A stretch of 33,329 bases of DNA from Novosphingobium sp. (GTDB lineage: Bacteria; Pseudomonadota; Alphaproteobacteria; Sphingomonadales; Sphingomonadaceae): assembly GCA_030697365.1 (NCBI GenBank), contig JAUYQH010000069.1:1-33329 (forward strand), given 5' to 3'. This document shows positions 23,299 to 33,329 of this stretch, in pieces. The position numbers were made by a program, and so were the translations under genes. The notes beneath the pieces are model-generated. The model worked only from the letters and a program-made list of their open reading frames with translations. It had not been told where the DNA came from and did no database searches. Within the stretch, counting starts at the first letter, position 1; each line of letters begins with the position of its first letter.

Positions 23299-24468
23299 CT
23301 ACAACCCCAGATTCAGCCGCCGGCTCACGGTGTAATCGACCACCGTCACCAGGAACCAGCTCAGCGTCCAGCGCAGTCGGTTAAGCGGGGTGCGGCGCAT
23401 GCGGTGGATTTCGCGGGTGATCTCGATGCTTGCGGGCAGGTGCTGTTCCACGAACTCGCGCATCCGGTCGGCCAGTGCCCGATCCTCGATTCGCAGCATG
23501 ATCTCGAGGTTGATGTACAAGGATCGCATGTCGAAGTTGGCGCTGCCGACATAGACTGCATCATCGAGCACGATCAGCTTGGTGTGCAGCTTGCAGGGGG
23601 AGAACTCCCAGATCCGCGCGCCGCGCTTGAGCAGCGGGCCGTAGAGGATGCGGCTGGCACCGATCGTCGCGCCGTTGTCCGATTTGGCGGCGAGCAGCAG
23701 CCGGGTCTCGCGCTTCTTGGCGATTCGCCCGATCCGCGCCAGCAGGCGCACCGCGGGCGAGAAATAGGCCATGATCATGTCGAGCTGCCGCCCCGCGACG
23801 AGATCGTTGCTGACCGCGCGCGCCCACGGGCTCAGCCCGCGGGTCGGGCCGCCCAGCAGCAGCCGGACCGGGCCGTCGCCGGGGTTCCAGGCGCGGACCA
23901 GGCGGCGGATCGCGCGCCACTGGCCGCGATCATGGCGGGTCCATTTCTCGAGCAGGTCGTACCAGCGGACCAGTTCGCCCACCACGGGCCCGGTCAGCTC
24001 GAGCGCAAGATCGTTCCAGCCGTTTTCCTGCGGCGGGGCGAAATAGTCGTGTTCGACGTTGAACCCGCCGATCATGCCAACGGTATCGTCGATCACCACG
24101 ATCTTCTGATGGTTGCGGATCAGATAGCGGGCGGTCCACTTCGGGCTGAAGCAGCAATAGCGGCCCCCGGCGGCGATGAGTGGCGCGAACAGCGCGTCGC
24201 TCGTGCCCTTCGAGCCGAAGCTGTCGATCAGCAGATGGACCTCGACTCCGCGGGTGCAGGCCGCGACCAGGCGATCGAGCACCGCTCGGCCGCAATCGTC
24301 GTCGGTAAAGATGTAAAACGACATGCGGATGCTCACCCGCGCCGAATCGAGCATGGCGATCAACCGGGCAAGGCGATCGGCACCACCGGGGTAGAACGTC
24401 CAGTCGTGGCCCTGCGCGGTCAGCGCGAAAGGTTCGGGATCGCGGTATTCTGCGGCAAGTTGCTCCAC
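23299..24468 (-). CDS. Phospholipase D-like / cardiolipin synthase-like protein
   Basis: A 389-residue protein with two HKD motifs: His120-Lys122-Asp127 in [11 protein letters not shown] and His295-Lys297-Asp302 in [11 protein letters not shown], followed by GGFN and GSANFD as usual. It is a phospholipase D superfamily member close to bacterial cardiolipin synthases, which join two phosphatidylglycerols. Unlike ClsA it has no N-terminal membrane helices, as in ClsB/ClsC-type enzymes. The C-terminus [17 protein letters not shown] is hydrophobic and may touch the membrane. The family match is clear; the exact phospholipid reaction is inferred. It is divergent from rpoZ, with 123 bp between. Confidence 0.88.
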   Translation of the reverse strand: MEQLAAEYRDPEPFALTAQGHDWTFYPGGADRLARLIAMLDSARVSIRMSFYIFTDDDCGRAVLDRLVAACTRGVEVHLLIDSFGSKGTSDALFAPLIAAGGRYCCFSPKWTARYLIRNHQKIVVIDDTVGMIGGFNVEHDYFAPPQENGWNDLALELTGPVVGELVRWYDLLEKWTRHDRGQWRAIRRLVRAWNPGDGPVRLLLGGPTRGLSPWARAVSNDLVAGRQLDMIMAYFSPAVRLLARIGRIAKKRETRLLLAAKSDNGATIGASRILYGPLLKRGARIWEFSPCKLHTKLIVLDDAVYVGSANFDMRSLYINLEIMLRIEDRALADRMREFVEQHLPASIEITREIHRMRRTPLNRLRWTLSWFLVTVVDYTVSRRLNLGL

Positions 24469-24520
24469 AGCGCTGGGCTAGCCGCCGCAACGCGGCCCGA
24501 CAAGGGCGCACCCGCAAACC

Positions 24521-24549
24521 TTGACTTTCGCGGGTTCCGCCCGTACCTG
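24521..24549 (+). promoter_or_regulatory. Possible rpoZ promoter
   Basis: TTGACT (24521-24526), a 17-base spacer and TACCTG (24544-24549) form a sigma-70-like pair 43 bases before the rpoZ start. The -10 box is weak. The 123-bp region between the divergent phospholipase gene and rpoZ must hold promoters for both. Confidence 0.35.
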
Positions 24550-24591
24550 CCGCGCTTTCCCGCAGACTCTGCCTTTTATTCGGAGTGCCCG

Positions 24592-24936
24592 ATGGCGCGC
24601 GTTACCGTCGAAGATTGTGTCGACAAGGTTCCCAACCGGTTCGATCTCGTGCTGCTCGCCGCGACACGCGCGCGCGCGATCTCGGGCGGGGCCGAGCTGA
24701 CGATCGAGCGCGATCGCGACAAGAACCCGGTCGTGGCGCTGCGCGAGATTGCCGAAGAGACGGTCAAACCCAAGCATCTCCATGAGAACCTCGTGTCTTC
24801 GCTGCAGAAGATCCTGCCCGACGACGAGGACGAGGCCGATGCGGTCGGATCGCTCAGCCAGTCGGCTGAAGCGCTGCGGATCACCGCCGCTGCTCCGGTG
24901 CGCAACACCTCGCTGGGGGCGGATTACGACGGCTGA
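24592..24936 (+). CDS. rpoZ: DNA-directed RNA polymerase subunit omega
   Basis: A 114-residue omega subunit, which helps fold and assemble the beta' subunit of RNA polymerase. [31 protein letters not shown] is the family N-terminus with the RFxLxxxAxxRAR signature. [16 protein letters not shown] follows, with an acidic tail (DDEDEADAV) as usual in Alphaproteobacteria. CGGAG seven to eleven bases before ATG 24592 gives the start; the much longer upstream frame is a shadow of the phospholipase gene. No spoT/relA follows here; instead it converges with ftsH. Confidence 0.97.
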   Translation: MARVTVEDCVDKVPNRFDLVLLAATRARAISGGAELTIERDRDKNPVVALREIAEETVKPKHLHENLVSSLQKILPDDEDEADAVGSLSQSAEALRITAAAPVRNTSLGADYDG

Positions 24937-25013
24937 GGCGCTCGCGCAGGGCCAGCAATGCCCGCTTGGCAACGTGCCGGAGCGACTAGGTCCGACTAGC
25001 CCTCTATTCGATA

Positions 25014-25037
25014 CGGGCCGGCAGCAATGCCGGCCCG
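25014..25037. terminator. Bidirectional terminator between rpoZ and ftsH
   Basis: CGGGCCGGC (25014-25022), loop AGCAAT and GCCGGCCCG (25029-25037) form a perfect 9-bp GC stem in the 131-bp gap between the convergent rpoZ and ftsH genes. It is followed on the + strand by ATTTCG, a short T-rich run, so it could stop transcription from both sides. Confidence 0.65.
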
Positions 25038-25067
25038 ATTTCGTTGAAGCCCCGATCTCGTTGAAAG

Positions 25068-27014
<1,947 letters not shown>

Positions 27015-27110
27015 TTCGGATCACACTCGTGGTGAGAGGAACTTGCCCGGCCAATGTAGGTGCAGGGGGGTGAATGGCAATATAACGCGGACCGGCCCCC
27101 GGCGCGAATT

Positions 27111-28067
27111 TTATGCGGGGAGACGGACTTTGCGCGGCGGGGCGGGGGCAAAGTGCCAGCTTTGGAGGCCGGATTCGCCGCGGACCCCGGCCAGCGTGGC
27201 GATCCGCCCTGCACTCAGCGCATCGTCGAACCGGGCGATTTCGGAACCGCGCGGGGTGCCTTCGTGGCCCAGCGTGGCGACGATCCGTTCGATCACGCGC
27301 AGTCGGATCGCACGCGGGGCTTGCGGGCGGTAATGGAGGGCGGATCCGTCGGCCGTCACGCATTCGTTCCATTCGCGCACTGCCGCCCAGTCGACCGCGG
27401 TGTCGGCCTCGCCCAAATGCGTCGCGCTGGCCGCGATTGCGACCGGCTCGAGCCAGCTTTCCGATGCCAGCGCCGCGCGGACCCTTACGCGCTCGAAACG
27501 GAGGTTGGCGTTTGAGGAATCGCGTGCCGGGATGAGCCCGGCTTGCGCGACCACCACCTCCAGTTCGGCCTTGCGCCACCCGAGCAGGGGGCGGATCAGA
27601 GGCAGGCCGGGGTGTCCGGGCACCGCTGCGACCGCGCGCATCCCCGCCAGCCCGCGCAGGCCCGCGCCACGCGCCAGACGCATCAGCAGCGTTTCCGCCT
27701 GGTCGTCGGCATGGTGCGCGGTCACGATCGCGGCCAGTCCTCGGTCGGTCGCCCATTCGCCCAGCGCGGTATAGCGTGCCAAACGGGCGTTTGCCTGGAG
27801 ATTGCCTGTTGAGGCAACGCGCGGGCGTAAGATGGTGCAAGAGATGCCAAGCGCGGCGCATGTTGCCGCTACGGCTTCGGCTTCAAGTACGCTCTCGGCC
27901 CGCAGCCCATGATCGACCGTCGCAACTTCGAAGGCGCCGGGAATTGCTTCGTGCGCCAGCAGGAGCAGGCCCAGGCTGTCGGGGCCTCCCGATACCGCCA
28001 GCCCGGTCAGGTCCGGACAGGGCCAAATGGACCGCCAGTCTGCGGCGAACCGCGCGGCAGGGGTCAG
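27111..28067 (-). CDS. tilS: tRNA(Ile)-lysidine synthase, non-standard start
   Basis: TilS makes lysidine at the CAU anticodon of tRNA-Ile2, so that it reads AUA. Translating the - strand frame upstream of the first TTG gives the full enzyme: the PP-loop SGGPDS, EVATVDHGLRAES, LQANARLARYTAL, then IVTAHHADDQAETLLMRLARG and the C-terminal part to PPRKVRLPA. A gene begun at TTG 27782 would lack the ATP-binding loop, so it cannot be right. No ATG, GTG or TTG occurs in frame before SGGPDS. The candidates are CTG 28067 (gives TPAARFAADW..., chosen here) and ATT 28088, which overlaps the cpoB stop by one base. The gene stands between cpoB and ftsH on one strand. Confidence 0.85.
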   Translation of the reverse strand: MTPAARFAADWRSIWPCPDLTGLAVSGGPDSLGLLLLAHEAIPGAFEVATVDHGLRAESVLEAEAVAATCAALGISCTILRPRVASTGNLQANARLARYTALGEWATDRGLAAIVTAHHADDQAETLLMRLARGAGLRGLAGMRAVAAVPGHPGLPLIRPLLGWRKAELEVVVAQAGLIPARDSSNANLRFERVRVRAALASESWLEPVAIAASATHLGEADTAVDWAAVREWNECVTADGSALHYRPQAPRAIRLRVIERIVATLGHEGTPRGSEIARFDDALSAGRIATLAGVRGESGLQSWHFAPAPPRKVRLPA

Positions 28068-28083
28068 TGGCGCGAGCGGCCTA

Positions 28084-29037
28084 TCAATTGCACTTCACCG
28101 CTTTTTGCGCGGCGCCGTATTGCGTCGACAGACGCCCCGCGGCTTCGCCCGGGTAAGTATCGGCGAACTCGGCCAAGGCGACGCAGGCGCGCTGGGTTTC
28201 CTTGAGCCGGGTCATCGCGACGGCCAGATAGAGCAGGCTGTCGGGCGCGCGATCGCCGGCCTTGTCGGCCTGGTAGTTCTGCAGGAACACCTGCGCCGCG
28301 GTACCGGGCTTCCCGTCGTCGAGATAGGCCCGGCCGAGCAAGTTGCGGGCATAGCTGATCCGCTTGCCCTTGGGATACCTGTCGACGGTCGCCTTCAGCT
28401 GCTGCGCCGCTTCGGGGTAGAATTTCGTCTCCCACAGTCGATAACCGTAAAGGTAATCGTCTTCGCCCTTGTCCGCGCTGACCGGGCGTTCGATCGCGGC
28501 CACCGCGGCGATGCGGTCGGCGCTGGGTTTGGCGGCGGCGGTGCCGGTCATGGCCGCGGTATTGGCGGCGAGCGAGCCGGTGATCGAAGCTGGTTTCACG
28601 GTCGCTGCCGCCGGAGCCGGGGAGGGCAGGACGACCGGCGCACCCGCACTTTCGCCTTCCATCGCGGTGAGGCGCGCCTCAAGCTTGCCCATGCGGTTGG
28701 CGTTTTCCTCGGTTTGCGCGGTAATCCTGGCAAGCGCGCCCTCGACCGCGTCGATCCGTCCGAGCAGATCGTTGACCGGTCCGGTGGTCACCGTCGCCGG
28801 TCCGGCCGTGGTCGCAGTGGCCGGCTTGGCGATCTCGGCCTCGAAATACTTGCCGTCGCCGCCCGGAAAGACCTTGCGCTGGAGCGCGCGGACTTCGGCT
28901 TCCAGCTTCTTGATTCTCAAATCGCCATCGCTTTGCGCAAAGGCGGGTGCCGCGATCGCGGTGCCCGCCAGCACAAGGGCGATGCAGATGCGTGAAATCG
29001 ATCGGCTACCCGCTGCGATCATGGCCGCTGCGATCAT
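28084..29037 (-). CDS. cpoB: Tol-Pal system protein YbgF/CpoB
   Basis: A 317-residue periplasmic protein of the YbgF/CpoB family, which couples the Tol-Pal system to peptidoglycan synthesis at division. It has a signal peptide ending at AAPAFAQS, then a short coiled-coil (DLRIKKLEAEVRALQRKVF, and a second near residue 105-125), an Ala/Pro-rich linker, and C-terminal TPR-like repeats from EDDYLYGYRLWETKFYPEAAQQLKATV to the end (KYPKGK-like RYPKGKRISYARNLLGRAY). GGGAG nine bases upstream supports ATG 29037; a second ATG 15 bases later comes from a short tandem duplication. It ends just before tilS. Confidence 0.93.
   Translation of the reverse strand: MIAAAMIAAGSRSISRICIALVLAGTAIAAPAFAQSDGDLRIKKLEAEVRALQRKVFPGGDGKYFEAEIAKPATATTAGPATVTTGPVNDLLGRIDAVEGALARITAQTEENANRMGKLEARLTAMEGESAGAPVVLPSPAPAAATVKPASITGSLAANTAAMTGTAAAKPSADRIAAVAAIERPVSADKGEDDYLYGYRLWETKFYPEAAQQLKATVDRYPKGKRISYARNLLGRAYLDDGKPGTAAQVFLQNYQADKAGDRAPDSLLYLAVAMTRLKETQRACVALAEFADTYPGEAAGRLSTQYGAAQKAVKCN
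29008..29037. repeat. 15-bp tandem duplication at the cpoB start
   Basis: On the - strand ATGATCGCAGCG occurs twice, 15 bases apart, so the protein begins MIAAAMIAAG. The duplication creates a second possible start codon directly in front of the signal peptide; only the first has a ribosome-binding site at the right distance. Confidence 0.6.
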
Positions 29038-29144
29038 TGTTCGTATTCTCCCGCCCGGCCCATTCGCTGGCCGCTCAACCCGTGTCCAGAACCGCTTTAA
29101 CCACGCCTGAAGCGCCTGTCACCGGGCGCTGCCCGACAACCCCC

Positions 29145-29176
29145 CACCAAATCCAGCCCCCACCAAATCCAGCCCC
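29145..29176. repeat. Perfect 16-bp tandem repeat
   Basis: CACCAAATCCAGCCCC stands twice without a gap in the 148-bp region between cpoB and the RodZ-like gene. A weaker third unit follows (CGCAAAATTCAGG). No hairpin or gene is visible there. Confidence 0.6.
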
Positions 29177-29185
29177 CCGCAAAAT

Positions 29186-29941
29186 TCAGGGAACCGGGGC
29201 GTTCGGCGGACCCGGCTCGGGTTGCGACGGCGCAGTGCCCAGCGGCTGAAGCCGGTCGGGAACGGGCGAGGGAAGCGATTGCACCCCGCTCGCCGGCGGT
29301 GCAGCGGGGGCTATCGTGCGTGGTGCGACGCGCGCCTGCGCAGCCGAACGAGCCGCAGGCTGAGTCGGGGGAGCGCCGGCTGCCGGCGCACTAACCGGAG
29401 CGATTTCGCCCACCGCGCTCTCCGCAGTCGGACTGATCATCGCCGTGGGTGACAACTCGGGGGAGGTCACGCTGTCGTCGCCCACCGCGGGAAGATCAAC
29501 CGCGGGGACGAAATAGCTGCGCCAGAACACCGCTCCCGCGGCGATCAGCGCGATACCCAGCGCGGCGGCGACCCACGCCAGGCGGCGCGAGGGAACCTTG
29601 GCCGGATCGTCGAGGTCCAGATCGTAGGCCGGGCGCGCGTTGGCGGGCGCTTCCTGTTCATTGAGTTCGCGGCGCACTTCGGCAGCAATCACCCCGGGGT
29701 CGAGCCCGACCGCCCCGGCATAGCTGCGGGCAAAGCCGACCGCATATATCCGTGCGGGCAGCGCGGTGAAATCGCTGTCCTCAACAGCCGCGAGATGGCG
29801 CTCGTTGATCTTGGTGCGGAGCGAAACTTCGCCGCGGTCGATACCCAACCGCTCGCGCGCTGCGCGCAGTTTTTCCCCCGCGCGCGACAGGAGATGCTCC
29901 TCCCCCGTCGCCTCAAATGGCATTACGTCCGCTTCGGCCAC
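29186..29941 (-). CDS. RodZ-like helix-turn-helix membrane protein
   Basis: A protein of about 251 residues with the RodZ layout. An N-terminal helix-turn-helix (AGEKLRAARERLGIDRGEVS, KINERHLAAVEDSDFTALPARIYAVGFARSYA) is followed by an acidic linker, a single membrane helix (LAWVAAALGIALIAAGAVFW) and a long Pro/Ala-rich periplasmic tail. RodZ links the MreB cytoskeleton to cell-wall synthesis; this protein lacks a clear C-terminal DUF4115 domain, so that role is uncertain. The start is open: GTG 29941 has GGGGAA seven bases upstream and is used here; ATG 29923 and ATG 29989 are alternatives. It lies between ptsP and cpoB. Confidence 0.82.
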   Translation of the reverse strand: MAEADVMPFEATGEEHLLSRAGEKLRAARERLGIDRGEVSLRTKINERHLAAVEDSDFTALPARIYAVGFARSYAGAVGLDPGVIAAEVRRELNEQEAPANARPAYDLDLDDPAKVPSRRLAWVAAALGIALIAAGAVFWRSYFVPAVDLPAVGDDSVTSPELSPTAMISPTAESAVGEIAPVSAPAAGAPPTQPAARSAAQARVAPRTIAPAAPPASGVQSLPSPVPDRLQPLGTAPSQPEPGPPNAPVP

Positions 29942-30060
29942 GACCCGTTCCCCGCCCCACTCGATCTTATTGACGACCCCTGACCGCATAGACGCGCAAT
30001 TCGTCGTTCGGAGTCAACGCTTTTGCGGCAGTCGGCGCATTGGCGGGCGACGAAGCGTGT

Positions 30061-32334
30061 TCAATCGACCTCGATCTTGCGTGCCGCCGCCCATTCGAGC
30101 AGCGTGGCGCGCATGTCGGCGCGCGGCTCGGCCAGCCAGCCGGTCATCGCGTCGCGGATTTCGGCGGCGTCGATCGAACGCACCAGCGCCTTGATCGGAC
30201 CGACTGCGGCGGGGGTGATCGAAAGCCGCCCGATCCCCAGCCCGATCAACGCCAGCGCCTCGAGCCGCCGCCCGCCCATCTCGCCGCACACGGTCAGATC
30301 GACCGGGTGATCGCCGATGTCCCGCACCACCCGCGCGAGGAAGCGCAGGATCGCGGGCGATAGCCAGTCATAGCGTTCGGCCAGCTTTGGGTTGGAGCGA
30401 TCGGCGGCAAACAGGAACTGGGTGAGGTCGTTGGTCCCGATCGACAGGAACGACAGCTTCGGCGCGAGCACGTCGAGCACTTCGGCGAGCGCCGGAACTT
30501 CGAGCATCGCGCCATAGCGGATCGCCTCGGGCAGCGGCTTGCGCTGCTGCTTGAGCCAGGCCACCTGCTTCTGGAACACGTCTCGCGCGGCATCGAACTC
30601 CCACGGTTCGGAGACCATCGGGAACATCACGTTGAGCGTGCGGCCCCCCGCAGCCTCGAGCAGCGAGCGTGCCTGCGCTTTCATCAGGCCCTCGCGTTCG
30701 AGCGCGACGCGCAGCGCGCGCCAGCCCATCGCCGGGTTCTCCTCGGTCTCGCCGTCGTTGTGGCGCAGATAGGGGAGCACCTTGTCGCCGCCGATGTCGA
30801 CCGTGCGGAACACCACCGGCTTGTCGCCTGCCGCGTCGAGCACGTCGCGGTAGAGCCGGGTCTGACGCTCGCGCGCGGGCATCGTTGCGGAAACAAGGAA
30901 CTGGAACTCGGTGCGGAACAGCCCGACCCCGTCGGCCCCGGTCAGGCTGAGCAGCCCCATGTCGTCGCGCAGACCTGCGTTGATCATCAGCGTGATCCGC
31001 TGGCCGTCTTTGGTCACCGGATCCAGATCGCGCATCGCGGCATATCCGGCCTGGCGCTCGCGGCTTTTGGCGAAGCGCGCGTCGAACGCCTCGACCATCG
31101 CCGGGATCGGGCGCAAGGTGACCGTGCCCTGATCGCCGTCGAGCAGCATCGGGTCGCCCTCGCGCACTTTGCCGCGAATCCCGCGCACCCGACCGAGCAC
31201 CGGAATGCCCATCGCCCGCGCCACGATCACCACGTGCGCGGTGAGCGAGCCTTCCTCGAGGATGACGCCCTTCAGGCGGCGGCGATCGTATTCGAGCAGC
31301 TCGGCTGGACCGAGGTTGCGCGCGATCAGGATGGCGTCGCTGCGCAAGCCCTGGCTCGCCGCGGTGCCGACCTGGCCGGAGACCGTCCGCAGCAGGCGGT
31401 TGGCGAGATCCTCCAGATCGTGCATCCGGTCGGCCAGCAGCGGGTCGTCTATCTGGCGCATCCGCATCCGGGTGCGCTGCTGGACGCGCTCGATCGCCGC
31501 TTCGGCGGTCAGCCCGCTGTCGATTGCCTCGTTTATCCGCCGGCTCCAGCCCTCGTCATAGGCGAACATGCGATAGGTCTCGAGCACCTCGTCGTGCTCG
31601 CCGCCGCCGCCGAACTCGGCCTGGCTGGCCATCCGGTCGATCTGCTCGCGCATCTTGTCGAACGCCAGATAGACCCGCTGGCGCTCGGCCTCGGTATCCT
31701 CGGCGACGACGTGCTCGATCGTGATCCGCGGCTGGTGGAACACCGCGTGGCCTTCGGCCAGGCCCTTGACCAGCGCGAGCCCGGTCAGCCGCTCGGGTCC
31801 GGTCGCCGCCATCGCTGCGGACAGCGCCTCGTCCTCGTCGATCAGCTCGGCGTTGGCGATCAGTTCGGACAGGACCATCGCGACGGTCTGCAACGCTTCG
31901 ATCTCGACTTCATCGTAGCGCCGCGATTCGGCGTGCTGAACCGCAAGCACCCCGACGGCTCGCTGGCGGCGGACGATCGGCACCCCGGCAAAGCTATGGA
32001 ACTTTTCCTCGCCGGTTTCGGGTCGATACGAGAAGTCGGGGTGTGCGGTGGCCTCGGCCAGGTTGAGCGTATCGATGTTCTGCGCGATCGTTCCGACCAG
32101 ACCCTCGCCGATATCCATCCGGGTGACGTGGACCGCCTTCTGCGACAGCCCGTGGGTAGCGAACAGTTCGAGCATCCCCTCGCGCAACAGGTAGATCGAG
32201 CAGACCTCGCTGTTCATCTCCTCGGCGATCACGTCGACCACGCGATTGAGCTTGCCCTGGGCATGGGCTCGCGAAGCCATGACCTCGTGGAGGCGGGTCA
32301 GGATGGATCGGGCGGCGGCCACGGCGGTAGGCAT
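30061..32334 (-). CDS. ptsP: Phosphoenolpyruvate-protein phosphotransferase PtsP (EI-Ntr)
   Basis: A 757-residue EI of the nitrogen phosphotransferase system, which takes phosphate from phosphoenolpyruvate and passes it to NPr. The N-terminal GAF domain (about 20-160) senses small molecules such as glutamine or alpha-ketoglutarate in relatives. The phosphohistidine domain carries His367 in EEGSLTAHVVIVARA. The C-terminal PEP-binding barrel has GLFRTEFQFL, IGTNDLTQFLFAADR and the active Cys in VCGEMGG. The length and order match the family. The gene reads leftward toward the RodZ-like gene with about 120 bases between, so they may not share a transcript. Confidence 0.96.
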   Translation of the reverse strand: MPTAVAAARSILTRLHEVMASRAHAQGKLNRVVDVIAEEMNSEVCSIYLLREGMLELFATHGLSQKAVHVTRMDIGEGLVGTIAQNIDTLNLAEATAHPDFSYRPETGEEKFHSFAGVPIVRRQRAVGVLAVQHAESRRYDEVEIEALQTVAMVLSELIANAELIDEDEALSAAMAATGPERLTGLALVKGLAEGHAVFHQPRITIEHVVAEDTEAERQRVYLAFDKMREQIDRMASQAEFGGGGEHDEVLETYRMFAYDEGWSRRINEAIDSGLTAEAAIERVQQRTRMRMRQIDDPLLADRMHDLEDLANRLLRTVSGQVGTAASQGLRSDAILIARNLGPAELLEYDRRRLKGVILEEGSLTAHVVIVARAMGIPVLGRVRGIRGKVREGDPMLLDGDQGTVTLRPIPAMVEAFDARFAKSRERQAGYAAMRDLDPVTKDGQRITLMINAGLRDDMGLLSLTGADGVGLFRTEFQFLVSATMPARERQTRLYRDVLDAAGDKPVVFRTVDIGGDKVLPYLRHNDGETEENPAMGWRALRVALEREGLMKAQARSLLEAAGGRTLNVMFPMVSEPWEFDAARDVFQKQVAWLKQQRKPLPEAIRYGAMLEVPALAEVLDVLAPKLSFLSIGTNDLTQFLFAADRSNPKLAERYDWLSPAILRFLARVVRDIGDHPVDLTVCGEMGGRRLEALALIGLGIGRLSITPAAVGPIKALVRSIDAAEIRDAMTGWLAEPRADMRATLLEWAAARKIEVD

Positions 32335-32555
32335 GGGGAATGGCCTAGCGGAAGTGGGGGGCGGACTCCATACGGTGGTTTGGGGCAGCGAAGAAAGCTC
32401 TGTTGGGCCAACCCTGTAATCGGGGCGCCGCAGTCCAATGGAGCCAGCAGGGCAATCTATTGCGATGATACCGCGACTGAAGGGGTTGACAGTGACTATT
32501 GATTAATTACCCAACTCATGACTGGCGACTCGATCTCGCAAATTAGGGGGTAGTT

Positions 32556-33194
32556 ATGATCTTGCGGCACCTAAATATCTTCGCCGGGATTCTTTTAATT
32601 TTTGCTGGAGAGCAGGTCTTAGCGCAGGCGGGGGATTCGAAAACAGATCCCGAAACGGACGCGCTCGCGCGGGCGGAACAGTTGGCGAAGTTGCAGAAGG
32701 CAGTTGCAGAGGCGGAAGAAGCCGCCGCAAAGGCGAAAACCGCCCAACTTCAAGCCGAACAGTCGGCTGCTCGACAAGAATTTGGAAACTTGCAGGCGCC
32801 GACCTTGCCAGATGGCAAGATTTCGCTTGCGACCACGGCACAGGGCAAAGCAGAAGCCTCGTTGCTCTACGCTCGGTCACTGCAGGCGATTGGACCGCGT
32901 TTAAGTGGCAAGATCTGCGATGCCGGCAAGACCTTTATCCTCTCTGGCTCTTCTGGAGTAATCGACCTAGGCGAGCTTGCCGGATATCGCCTCAACCGCA
33001 TGGCTGCGCTGGTCGCGATTGATGACGCGCAGGCTCGAGTCGATGATGCGTTGCAGAGGGCGAGCGAGGTTCGAGACACTGGGGCCAATGGCGATGGCGA
33101 CAACGCGCGCAATGCGATCGGCACGGGTCTGGTTGCAGCGGACTCGCTTTTGGCGGGGGTCGCCAAGCTCGGAAGCTATTTCAGGACAAGCTAG
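32556..33194 (+). CDS. Secreted coiled-coil protein of unknown function
   Basis: A 212-residue protein with a signal peptide (hydrophobic stretch FAGILLIFAGEQVLA, cut near AQA). Residues 38-75 form a charged coiled-coil (ALARAEQLAKLQKAVAEAEE and what follows). The C-terminal half (SLLYARSLQAIGPRLSGKICDAGKTF ... LNRMAALVAIDDAQARVDDAL) is helical and unlike any family that I recognise. AGGGGG five bases before ATG 32556 sets the start. The base composition is less GC-rich than ptsP, and the gene stands alone, divergent from ptsP with 221 bp between. A TTGACA at 32486-32491 could be part of its promoter, but no good -10 is seen at 17 bp. Confidence 0.72.
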   Translation: MILRHLNIFAGILLIFAGEQVLAQAGDSKTDPETDALARAEQLAKLQKAVAEAEEAAAKAKTAQLQAEQSAARQEFGNLQAPTLPDGKISLATTAQGKAEASLLYARSLQAIGPRLSGKICDAGKTFILSGSSGVIDLGELAGYRLNRMAALVAIDDAQARVDDALQRASEVRDTGANGDGDNARNAIGTGLVAADSLLAGVAKLGSYFRTS

Positions 33195-33261
33195 TCGCCC
33201 GTGAAAAACTCATAACGTGCTGATCAGGAACTGGAAACTCGGCATTTGAAGTATTGGGAAT

Positions 33262-33297
33262 CGCAAGGTTTTGGTCGATTTGGTGGAAAACCTTGCG
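33262..33297. repeat. 11-bp inverted repeat near right edge
   Basis: CGCAAGGTTTT (33262-33272), a 14-base loop and AAAACCTTGCG (33287-33297) form a perfect 11-bp stem. The 10-bp palindrome GCGAATTCGC (33295-33304) overlaps its right end. It lies 67 bases after the secreted-protein gene. Without a T-run after the stem, it is not a standard terminator; it could be a terminator of another kind, a protein-binding site or a recombination site. Confidence 0.5.
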
Positions 33298-33329
33298 AAT
33301 TCGCGCGCGCCCGCACGGAGGGGCTGGCG

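Noticed and set aside
27111..27782. tilS as a 223-residue protein from TTG 27782
   Set aside because: The frame continues upstream without a stop and encodes the essential PP-loop, so the short form would be a wrong start.
30760..32502. Long + strand frame of 580 codons
   Set aside because: It is the antisense shadow of ptsP.

Overview
The window is GC-rich DNA from an alphaproteobacterium, most likely of the order Sphingomonadales. Three things point there: the core genes present (UPF0262 family, dnaB, rpoZ, ftsH, tilS, cpoB/ybgF, a RodZ-like HTH membrane protein, GAF-domain ptsP), the strong Ala/Arg/Gly bias, and the kind of catabolic cluster on the left. The genus cannot be fixed from sequence alone.

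Region 1 (1-10114, + strand) is a catabolic gene cluster. It holds a 5'-truncated SDR, an NmrA/epimerase-like protein, two more SDRs, a 3-ketosteroid-dehydrogenase-like flavoprotein, another SDR, an epoxide-hydrolase-like alpha/beta hydrolase and a PAS/LuxR regulator. From 1 to 7893 every junction overlaps, so this looks like one translationally coupled operon. After an 89-bp gap come a luciferase-like flavin monooxygenase, a small unknown protein and a Dabb/dimeric-barrel protein. A large old-yellow-enzyme / dienoyl-CoA-reductase-type flavoprotein converges from the - strand (10100-12220). Together they suggest stepwise oxidation, dehydrogenation, oxygenation, hydrolysis and enone reduction of a hydrophobic alicyclic or terpenoid/steroid-like compound. 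The substrate is not determined.

Region 2 (12275-14201) is an integration module: a non-coding stretch with a promoter-like element in two near copies, a complete P4-type tyrosine integrase, direct repeats upstream of it, and the 3' half of a tRNA-Gly(GCC) gene with no 5' half. This is the expected right end of an integrative element. It implies that the catabolic cluster to its left may be part of a genomic island.

Region 3 (14202-33329) is chromosomal backbone. In order: carboxylesterase, class III CoA-transferase, Cu/Zn superoxide dismutase lipoprotein, a saccharopine-dehydrogenase-like enoyl reductase, DoxX protein, the dcd-cdd-GH25-UPF0262 operon, dnaB, a small lipoprotein, a phospholipase D/cardiolipin-synthase-like protein, rpoZ, ftsH, tilS, cpoB, a RodZ-like protein, ptsP, and a secreted unknown. 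A strong inverted repeat lies near the right edge.

Two genes (the LuxR regulator and tilS) have no usable ATG, GTG or TTG start before essential sequence and probably begin at CTG or a rarer codon.
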